A stretch of 64,000 nt of DNA from Hordeum vulgare subsp. vulgare. Taxonomy: Eukaryota > Streptophyta > Magnoliopsida > Poales > Poaceae. How positions within the stretch are numbered: position 1 is the stretch's first letter; every line of letters begins with the position of its first letter. The DNA lies in contig NC_058518.1 of assembly GCF_904849725.1 (NCBI RefSeq), forward strand, positions 7,708,147-7,772,146. Reading direction: 5' to 3'. The translations under genes and the position numbers were made by a program. Positions 54,391 through 64,000 of the stretch are shown here, one piece after another. A model generated the notes under the pieces. The model worked only from the letters and a program-made list of their open reading frames with translations. It did not search any database and was not told the origin of the DNA.

Positions 54391-57300
54391 ATGCCGTCCC
54401 TGCAGCTGCTGCAGCTCACCGAGCGTGGCCGCGGGCTGCTCGCGTCCCGGAGGTGCGCGCGAGCTCAGCTCCAAAGTCTCGTCCTTTAATCTGACTGATA
54501 TCTGAAAAAACAAATTTGGAATCTTGATGGTCGTCAATTTTGGGTGGAGGCAGGAGGACGCTGGCGGTTGTCTCGGGCGCGCTGGTCGCTGGCGGGGCGT
54601 TGGCGTACGCGCGGTCGGGCCGAGGCCAAAGGAGGCGAGGCCGTCCGGAGGCCGCCGCCGCCAATGATGGCGGCGATGCGTTGGGCAGGAATGGGGAGAG
54701 GCTGGGTCACAGCGGCACGGATGGCCGGTTGGCCGGGACGACGAAGCGGAGGAAGAGCGCGCTGAAGTCCTTGCATTTCTTGGCCGCTATCCTGCTCAAG
54801 AAGATTGGACCGAGTGGCACGCGATACCTTCTTGGCTTGATGTTGACAGCCGTAAGTTTAGACAATTTTGCAGAATTGACAGTTCTTCATAAGCAGTGTC
54901 ATGCTTTTACCGTGCCCGAAGAAGCGAACATCTAGCTAGCTTTGAGTTTAAGTTTTGCACAAATGATTAAGTCCCCCTTTCGATATGCGGACGAAAACCA
55001 AGTACTTTTGTAACCGTCGATCTGGCCTGCAATCATGCTGGTCCTGCTAATAGTAAGGACAACGTAGAGCATACTGCTGGGATCTGGGCCACCTATTCTA
55101 CTTCCATAATAGAGCGGGCAATTTGATAACTGGGTGGTGGATATAGCAAGTTTGAGAAGACCCATTTTTATTTGTTTTGCAGTGCCAAAGTGGCACAGTT
55201 TAAGCGAATACACGTTTCATATGTTTGATTGGTGACATTTGAAATGGCTAAGCTCACTCGTGTTGTCCATCTAGTATTCTGAACGTTCTCATATGATGTA
55301 ATACACAGATGCGATGATATAGAAAAAAAAACACTGATACTACTATGTTCTGTTGGATTTTAAGATGGCATTTGATGTGTACTAAGTATTTAATGCCCAG
55401 AGACATTACTTTTCGTATGTTTTTTCTTTCAGGTGCTGCGTACTGCTGTCGGGCATAGATTAGCAAAAGTTCAAGGCTTTCTATTTAAAGCGGCATTTCT
55501 TCGGCGTGTTCCAACCTTTACGCGCCTAATTATAGAGAATCTGATCTTATGCTTTCTCCAATCAGCAGTATACCAGACCTCAAAATACTTAACTGGGTCC
55601 TTGAACTTGCGCTTCAAGAAAATTTTAACAGACCTCGTCCATGCCGATTATTTCCAGGTACATCAGTTGATCAATTATGATTATCTTGTGGTTGCAGTAT
55701 ATGTTCCTTTGCGAATGCGCATTCCTCATTTGTGTTGGTGTCCAGAATATGTTAATGTTGTTTATTTTCCAAGTTTCTGTCTATCAGTAGACGTTTTATT
55801 CTTTCTGCAAATAAGAAGTACGATGGAATCATATGGTTCCGAGTCATTATGATCGCGAGGATTATGTCATGGACTTTAATAACCAGTGGCTTAGAAGTAT
55901 TGTCAGTTTGGCAAAGATAACAGGTGATGAAAGAATAACATCTGTGCACCTTGTTGCTAGCTGAATATAAACCTAGAAACCCAAACCCCAAAACTATAGA
56001 GTACTGGGGGATTAGTGATCTAGTCTTCATGTGCCATTCTTTTTCAATTTAATATGTACACTATCATTTATGTGATATTTTAGCTGTTTCTTCTAGTTTT
56101 TTCATGAAGCAATCTGTTTAGTGTTTCTTCTAGTTGTCTTCCTTTCCCTCTTCCCTTGGTAACAATTTATCCATGCTAGTTAAATTTGCTTTCTCTATTT
56201 AATTTATGTAATTTATTGGAGATGGCATCATTATTTGTGTTGCTATGTCAGGTCATATTTTTTCTTTCTGATTTGATGTTATAGTGATTATATCAGTTCA
56301 TGTTCTTCTTTTTGAAGAAATGTTATAAAAATACAGAAGAGTCATATGGTGCATGCACTTTTGTACTTTTAGAATACAGGTTAACCAATAGTTTGGGTAT
56401 TAGCTTGTTGGTCTGATCTTTTGAAATACAGTGTTAATATCTTGCTGCTTTTTTCTTCTGTATGCCCAGAATATGGTTTACTACAAGATCTCTCATGTGG
56501 ATCATCGAATATCAAATCCGGAGCAAAGGATTGCCAGTGATATTCCAAAGTTCTCTTCTGAACTTAGTGAACTTGTACAGGATGATTTGGCTGCAGTTGC
56601 AGAAGGGTTGATATATACATGGCGTCTCTGTTCTTATGCTAGTCCGAAATACATGCTTTGGATTCTGGTAATTATTGATATAATTTTAATGCACGATAAT
56701 ACCCTTACCAATGAGGAGCAATGCTCAATTTTGATACGTTTTGCTTCCTTGGTGTTCCTGCAATGTATTAATATGCAAAATGCTTTCAGGCATATATACT
56801 AGTTGCTGGTGGAGCAATTAGAAATTTCTCTCCTGCTTTTGGAAAGATGAAATCCACAGAGCAGCACTTAGAAGGGGAGTATCGTCAACTTCATTCACGC
56901 TTAAGAACTCATGCTGAGAGTGTAGCATTTTATGGTGGTGAGAAGAGAGAAGAATATCATATTATGCAGCGATTTCGAGCTCTTGTTGGGCACTTGAAGC
57001 ATGTACTCCATGAAAACTGGTGGTTCGGCATGATTCAAGATTTCTTTCTGAAGTACTTTGGGGCCACTGTAGCAGTTGTCCTTATTATCGAACCGTTCTT
57101 CTCCGGTGACCTTAGACCTGATTCATCTACCATAGGAAGGGCTGATATGTTGAGTAACCTTCGATACCACACTAGCGTGATCATAGCACTATTTCAGTCT
57201 CTTGGGACCCTCTCTATCAGCTCTAGGCGTTTGAATATCCTGAGGTAAATCCATCTGTCGTGAAAACTATTGATAACATCGAATAGTTTCATTTCATTTT

Positions 57301-60300
57301 CAATCCTGTTATTTTAGGATGCATTGCTTGCATCTTTCAGAAGTATAGACATTTGATAAAAGTAAAAAAGTCTTTGCTGATATATTGCGAGCTTATGTTT
57401 TTCTTTGTCATTCTTGTACATATTTTAAGAGTTGTAGTGAAACAACACAATTTATGGCAGTGTGTTGTTCAGTCTGACCTGTTACCTATTGTTGGATATA
57501 GGAACCTTTTGCATCTTATAGTGTATGAGAACTGGCGGAGCCATTAGAGTTTTGCACTGGGACCTTCCATATTTAGGATTATTTGAATGGGCTATCTTCT
57601 TTATAGATTGTATATCTAGACAACTGTGCCCTATATATGCAACTATGACTGTACTTTTGCAGGGCAAACTTTACTGTGGTCCTGTGACCTACTGCCTCTG
57701 TTGCTATTCTGCTGTCTTCGAGTTCTGATACTTTTTGTGACATGATTGACAATGGGCTTTCACTGTAATTTGACAGTGGCTATGCAGACCGGATTCGTGA
57801 GTTACTAGATGTTTCACGTGAGCTGTCTGGGGTCCGTGATAGATCGTTGAATCACAGCTCTTCTGTTGGGAATTACATCAGCGAAGCAAACCATATAGAA
57901 TTTTCTGGTGTTAAGGTAATAGCATGCTTGAAGGAGCACATTCGCTTTCTGTTTCCTTACATAATTCCATCATTCTGATATGAAATGATTACAGGTGGTG
58001 ACACCCGCTGGGAACGTTTTGGTTGACGATTTAACTCTCCGAGTAGAAACTGGATCTAATCTTTTAATCACCGGTAATCCTCTCCTACCAATTGAATTTA
58101 GACTTTTGGCTTAACTATTGCAATGCTTGCTTTAATGCACACACACACACAGGGCAGCAGCTACCCAGCACTTGTGAGTTGTGAGAATGTATGTACTATG
58201 TAGCATCATGCACATTTTTCTTTTACATGTTCTAGAGCATCTATAAATCATATCCAGATATCACTGCCTGCAGTAATGGACCATGAAACAGGATATGTCG
58301 TGACATTGAAGTAGTATCATGTCTGGCCTCTCTGTTTCAATCTCTTATAGCCTTAAATAATTTGATAGAACTAGAAGTTAAAGTGAACTTACATTTTACT
58401 ACTCCCTCCGTTCCTAAATCTAAGTCTTTTAAGAGATTCCACTACGGACTATATACGGAGCAAAATGAGTGAATCTACACTCTAAATTATGTCTATATAC
58501 ATCCGTATGTAATTCGTAGTGAAATCTCTTAAAAGACTAATATTTAGGAACGGAGGGAGTAGTAAATAAGTGTTCTCTGTATCAAACTGCAAACTGATCT
58601 TGTAATTATCTATGATGGCATTTCTTTTTGCTATTTTGTTTTCAGATATTTATGGAGCTCATAGGCTGCTGCTTTTATCATTATACGCCCTTAGGGCGTA
58701 AATACAAGGATATGTTAGGTTCTCTAGTAATTTGAAAACACGCTGAGTTCAGCTTCATACATTTAAACACTAGTTCCTGAAGGAAGATTAGTTAAAAATA
58801 ATGAAACAAAGTTGGATAATATGGCATTTGCAAGTTTGGATTACATGAGCGAAAGTAATGTTGTATTGGAGGCAATCATTTGATAATCATCTCAGTTACT
58901 ACTTAGTAGCAGTTACGACTCCAGATTTTAAGTCCAAAAAAGGATTGGATTCTGCGACAGTAGGCGACGCGAAAGTCATGCATATGCTGTTTAAGTGCAT
59001 CTACTTGCAAGGATGCTTATATTCTTAAAATTATCTAGTACAACCAAACTCTCAGTGTCCAAATGTTCATAATCCATGCATATTTGCATGAAGTTCCATG
59101 TAAGTGAAGTGTTGACACTGATATTTTGCTCTTATTTCAGGTCCCAATGGTAGTGGAAAAAGCTCCCTTTTTCGGGTTCTTGGAGGCCTATGGCCGCTAG
59201 TATCTGGCCATATTGTCAAACCTGGTGTTGGTTCCGATCTTAACAAGGAAATCTTTTATGTCCCACAAAGACCATACACAGCTGTTGGCACACTTCGCGA
59301 ACAACTAATCTATCCTCTTACAGCAGATCAGGAGACTGAACCACTTACCTATGATGGCATGGTGGACCTTCTAAAGAATGTAAGTCTTTGTATCGATCTG
59401 ATACTTGTATTTTACATCATGGCTTCTTGAGTTAAGTCTCTTAACCTGCTGGAATTTGTAATGATGCTCCTTTTGCAGGTTGATCTGGAATACTTGCTAG
59501 AACGTTATCCTCTTGACAAGGAAGTTAACTGGGGTGATGAGCTATCCCTTGGCGAGCAACAAAGATTAGGAATGGCCAGGCTGTTCTACCATAAGCCAAA
59601 ATTTGCTATTCTTGATGAGTGTACCAGTGCTGTGACAATTGATATGGAAGAACGTTTTTGCAAAAAGGTTCGAGCGATGGGAACATCATGCATAACAATA
59701 TCTCATCGCCCAGCATTAGTTGCATTTCATAATATTGTTTTGTCATTGGACGGTGAAGGAGGGTGGGATGTTCAGCACAGAAGGTATACATCCTGAAATA
59801 ATTCACTGAATGTTTATTGGTCCAAAATTAATTCATTGTAAGTTTAATATCACTCTTGATTTTGCAGGGATGACTCATCCTTTTACACTGAAGACTCTGA
59901 ACTTACATCACTGGAAACTGAACGTAAATCGGATGCCCTAATTGTTCAGAGGGCCTTTATGAACAGGGCAAAGGTATATAATCACCTGGTATGTCTGTTC
60001 CATCATTATTAATCAAATCTTGGCTGTGACACAGTTCTATGTATTTTCTTTACTAGAGCAATGCTTCATTAAGGTCCAAGGATTCCTACTCTACAAAGGT
60101 CATAGCAAATTCCACCAAGTTGGAAACAGGACAAACAGTACGAACACCTGTAATCCCACATTTACAATGCTCCCCAAGGCCTCTGCCTCTGAGAGCGACT
60201 GCAATGCTCAAAATATTGGTATATTCTCTTTCATACTTAACTAGCTCTCTTTTATTTTCGTTCCAACGAGTCGATGGTGTCTTTGGATACTGCATCTTGT

Positions 60301-63300
60301 TAATAATCAGGCGCTCTTGCATCGAGATGTTAGAATTTTAAGATCTTACATCAGCTGGTGCTAGTAATTTAAGAATTTTAGTATACTGAGGCAATATATG
60401 TACCAAGGAAAAACTGGCATGACATATATGTGATGAAGCATATGAAATTATCTCAAGGAAACTTATCTGATTTTAATATGTTTTTAAAGTCTAATAATGT
60501 TCTCATCTTGCTTCCCAGATTCCTAAATTGCTTGACAAACAAGGAGGGCAGTTGCTTGCTGTCGCTCTACTTATTTTCTCTCGCACTGTGATCTCGGATC
60601 GTATTGCTTCGCTGAATGGTTGGACTCTTCAATATCTTCTATTGTTAGAAGAGCTACACATAAAATTCTTGTCTGATTCATCTCATCTTCAGGGACCACT
60701 GTGAAGTTTGTCTTGGAGCAGGATAAAGCTGCTTTTGTTCGGCTGGTTGGCGTCAGTGTTCTGCAGAGTGCTGCAAATTCTTTTGTCGCACCATCTCTGA
60801 GGTAACCTGTTTATCTGCACTCAGTAGACTCTTGTGACATGGGATCATGAATAATCACTTTGTAAGTTGGTTTAAATGAATAACCTGCTGTTTTTGCTTG
60901 GTGCTTGTCCAAACTGTTCTTCTGGGCATGCAAATTTAAGCTTGGTCTGTTGATGATTATTCCGTGTATGTTTGATTTCATGGTTTTGATAATTTATGTC
61001 TTCACAGAACCCTTACTTCAAGACTTGCCCTTGGATGGCGAATTCGCTTGACCAACCATTTGCTTCAATATTATTTGAGAAGAAATGCATTCTACAAGGT
61101 ATATCCTGTATCTGCTTGTGTATTCAAGTTATCTCTCATTGATGTGTGGGAATGGTTCTCTGTTAGGCCAAGTCTTTTGATGAGATCTGGAAGGGTTTTG
61201 GTCAGTTTATGTCTGGTTGTGGAATAAGACTGCATGTCAAACAGAGTTAACATTGTGGATTTTGACTTTTGACTGCAGCTAATTTGTTCTAGTATATGTT
61301 TTCAGGTATTCAATATGTCGGGTAAAAGTATAGATGCAGACCAAAGACTAACACTTGATGTGGATAAGTTGACCACTGACCTTGCTGGCTTGGTTACTGG
61401 AATGGTAAAACCACTAGTTGACATTCTTTGGTGAGTTATCTTCGGGTCAGCACTAATGATTACTTGGTTTAATCTTTGGTTAGCATGTAAAATTCGCGTA
61501 ACAATGTCCATGGATATGACTCACTAGGTTTACATGGAGAATGAAGCTTTTGTCCGGCCGTAGAGGAGTTGGTATATTGTATGCTTACATGTTACTAGGA
61601 TTGGGTTTCCTGAGAGCTATATCCCCTGACTTTGGTCATCTTGCAAGTGAGGAACAAGAACTTGAAGGAACATTCAGGTAATATTTCATTCATTGCTGTT
61701 TCTTGGACTTCTTGTCAGACCTGACTTTTTTTATTGTTTTAAGAACTTCTGAATGTCGGTTAACCTGGTGAACTATGTACTAGGTTTATGCACTCGAGGC
61801 TGCGGACGCATGCTGAATCAATTGCTTTCTTTGGTGGTGGTTCAAGAGAAAAAGCTGTGAGTTTCTTCACCCAGAATGTGAAACGTTTAAATGTACTCCC
61901 TCCGTCCTATGTAAGGTGTTTTTGCTAGCTAACATAGTGCGAAAACGTCTTATATTATGGGACGGAGGGAGTATATATGCTGATGTGTTTGTAGTGTCTG
62001 TTCTTTTTGGGTTAACTATTTTAGTTTGAATCCTTAACTACGATGATCTGTGAACTCTGGTAGGTTGGATGCTAGTTGCATAGTTCTGTTACTATGCCAA
62101 GTATGAACTAAATACTCTCGTGTTGATATCTAGTACTCCCTCCTTTCCAGAATATAAGGTGTAACAATTTTCTTGCAAGTCAAACTTATAAAATATTGAC
62201 ATTTACAATAGAAAATAAATAGAATATGGAAATACTTTTTGTGATGGATCTAATGATACAAATTCGGTACAGTAGATTTTTTTTTCTTCTTAAAACTTGG
62301 TCAAACATGCACACGTTTGACTTTTGAAAAAAACAATACACCTTATATTTTAGAACGAGGGAGTATATATCTCCAAATATGAAACTAGTGTCTTCCTGTT
62401 TAATTCATCCATGTTCTTGATAATGGAAAAAGTTTGTTTAAGAATAACTATTTACATTCATAGTTACTAAGGCCTTGCTTTTCTTGAAGCATCTATCTAT
62501 ACCAAAAATCTCCAGAAGTAAGGTTTTGTACAAAGTAAAATATAACTAATCCATTTTGCTGCTGTTGAACATTTTCCCTGTGTTACTAACATTGTTAGTT
62601 GTCTTTTCTTACTCAAACAAGTAATACGATCGTGCTTATGGTTTTACCCTTCTTTACGTTCTTATGAATCAAAAGATGTTTTCAATAACTTTTGCTGGCC
62701 TTATTTTATTATGAGATATTAATTAGAGTCTTCCTTCTTATGGTTTTGTTCTCTTATATCAGATGGTTGAGGCTAAATTCATGAAACTGCTTAACCACTC
62801 AAAGGTTCTGTTGAGAAAACAATGGCTTTATGGTGTTGTTGATGATTTTGTGACAAAGCAACTCCCACACAATGTGACATGGGGTCTGAGTTTGTTATAT
62901 GCTCTGGAGCACAAGGGAGACAGAGCTTTGACTTCAACACAAGGTTACTAATCATCAAAATGCTTCAATTTCAGGACTCAGGACTAGATTATTTTGAACT
63001 TCAACTTTGCAAAACCCTTCATTTTCTCTTTTGTGCTACAGGAGAGCTGGCACATGCTCTGCGGTTCTTGGCATCAGTGGTGTCACAAAGCTTCATAGCT
63101 TTCGGCGACATTCTTGAGTTACATAAGAAATTCCTTGAACTTTCTGGTGGGATTAATCGGATCTTTGAACTCGAGGAGATTCTGCGTGTAGCTCAAAAGG
63201 GTAAGTTTCAGTTGGGTAGGACTTGGTTATCGCAGAAATTTTGTTTTATATTCTTGGCTGGAATTTTCTTTAATTTTTCAGCGTGCATATGTAATAGTGT

Positions 63301-64000
63301 GGTTGCACTAGTAGTGTTGCAGGGTATAACTAATCTTGCTGTATAGCATGCAACATGTTTGGTTTAAATTGTGGCAATTTCCTACACCATGTTTGTTATG
63401 GCACATCCTGTTTAGCATTCTCGATCTAAAACTGCCTGCCTAGAATGTTAGTGCTACATAGAAAGGTTGCAGGAATTTGATGTTTCGTTAAAAGTTGCTA
63501 CTTTGTGTTAAATTATTGATGCTTTTTAGAATTAATGACCAGCTCTGGGCATTGTTGGTAATTTGTACCACTGTGTTGTGCTGTAATTTTATATTAATAA
63601 TGTCCTAAGGTAGCCGATGGTATGATCATTTTGCAAGTTTTACAGCAATATCTTCTGCTAATTAAGCATGTCTTTTCAATTATTTCCTGCAGATACCCCA
63701 GTGCCTTCCAGTGCCATTAGTGCAGCCTCAGACGAAATTATTGAATTCCATGAAGTGGATATTGTAACACCATCCCAGAAGCTATTAGCTAGGAAGCTGT
63801 CATGCAGTGTGGTACAAGGGAAAAGCCTTCTCTTGACTGGTATATCACCTGTCTGCGCTCTGAAACCTTCAGTTATCTTTATAAGGCAGTGAATCATGCT
63901 GACTTTCCTTTTTACCTTAATTTTCTGAAGGCCCCAATGGTACCGGGAAGAGCTCTGTTTTTAGGGTGCTCAGAGATTTATGGCCTGCCTTTTCTGGGAG
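54391..64000 (+). CDS. ABCD1: peroxisomal full-size ABC transporter, ABCD1/CTS/PXA1 family (5' 21 exons, continues beyond window)
   Basis: ABCD1 imports fatty acyl-CoAs and hormone precursors into peroxisomes for beta-oxidation. Exons, all GT-AG with phases that match: 54391-54452, 54554-54851, 55433-55657, 56470-56667, 56790-57244, 57777-57915, 57995-58073, 59141-59379, 59479-59783, 59868-59973, 60057-60218, 60519-60618, 60693-60801, 61008-61098, 61306-61430, 61528-61677, 61784-61856, 62763-62943, 63042-63200, 63693-63839, 63931 onward. The start [17 protein letters not shown] is the conserved N-terminus. The first membrane half is followed by NBD1: Walker [10 protein letters not shown] (486-494), signature LSLGEQQR (587-594), Asp611-Glu612 and His641. 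A linker leads to the second half (NFSPAF-type and [15 protein letters not shown] segments) and the NBD2 Walker [10 protein letters not shown] (1135-1143). 1157 codons are in the window, with no break. Two grass paralogues exist, so the copy number label is uncertain. Confidence 0.95.
58402..58559. mobile_element. Stowaway MITE in ABCD1 intron 7 (158 bp)
   Basis: Starts CTCCCTCCGTTCCTAAATC and ends TATTTAGGAACGGAGGGAG. Perfect terminal inverted repeats of about 14 bp, flanked by TA (58400-58401, 58560-58561). Confidence 0.95.
61896..61971. mobile_element. Stowaway MITE in ABCD1 intron 17 (76 bp)
   Basis: Starts CTCCCTCCGTCCTATGTAAG and ends ATGGGACGGAGGGAG, with TA on each side (61894-61895, 61972-61973). 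Very short for the superfamily. Confidence 0.92.
62136..62363. mobile_element. second Stowaway-type MITE in ABCD1 intron 17 (228 bp)
   Basis: Starts CTCCCTCCTTTCCAGAATA and ends TATTTTAGAACGAGGGAG. TA flanks at 62134-62135 and 62364-62365. The ends are inverted but more diverged than in the other copies. Confidence 0.85.

Noticed and set aside
53127..54537. Minus-strand GC-rich ORFs upstream of and over ABCD1 exon 1
   Set aside because: They overlap the leader and first exon of a confidently placed plus-strand gene and show only low-complexity composition.
1..64000. tRNA, rRNA or snoRNA genes
   Set aside because: No cloverleaf-like or rRNA-like sequence was noticed by eye; primer-site matches to tRNA ends belong to the retrotransposons.

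Overview
The window is nuclear DNA of a large grass genome, most likely a member of the Triticeae (wheat, barley, rye or Aegilops). The grounds are BARE1/Angela-type Copia LTRs in both orientations, a 4-kb-LTR chromovirus, a CACTA transposon with 'TTAGTCCCGGTT' subterminal repeats, Stowaway MITEs, and one many-exon host gene at the right edge. Nothing prokaryotic or organellar was seen.

Positions 1-34672 are a three-deep nest of LTR retrotransposons. The outermost is a BARE1/Angela-like Copia element on the minus strand, with its 3' LTR cut by the window start. Its 5' LTR (5680-6282 plus 33515-34672) is split by a minus-strand Gypsy element of the Tat lineage at 6283-33509 (485-bp LTRs, target duplication CATGG). 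That element carries degraded gag, protease, RT, dual RNase H and integrase, an antisense gene of seven inferred exons on the plus strand, and a 71-bp tandem array between the two convergent genes. Exon 1 of the antisense gene is split by a very young plus-strand Tekay/Del-type chromovirus at 8381-22314 (LTRs of 4012 and 4009 bp, target duplication TCATG). The chromovirus has one gag-pol frame of 1495 codons and an extra upstream ORF that looks like a double-stranded-RNA-binding fold. Divergence of the paired LTRs (about 1.7 %, 1.2 % and 0.1 %) agrees with the nesting order.

Positions 34933-44538 are a CACTA element with 3-bp target duplication TTC. It holds a decayed TNP2-type transposase, a small coiled-coil/membrane ORF, a decayed second gene, 335-bp tandem repeats, and a BARE-type solo LTR (38319-40098, duplication CCCCT) that splits the transposase. 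Positions 44539-54000 are a mosaic: Stowaway MITEs, an unusual interlaced inverted repeat (45182-45770), a 1.2-kb TIR element carrying a broken AP2/ERF-like gene (47341-48505), a second solo BARE-type LTR (49026-50826), a LINE RNase-H remnant and a peroxiredoxin-IIE gene fragment.

Positions 54391 to the window end hold the only clearly intact host gene, the 5' 21 exons of a peroxisomal full-size ABC transporter (ABCD1/CTS/PXA1 family). All junctions keep the frame, and three Stowaway MITEs sit in its introns.

All family assignments, exon borders and LTR comparisons were made by eye. No database search was run.
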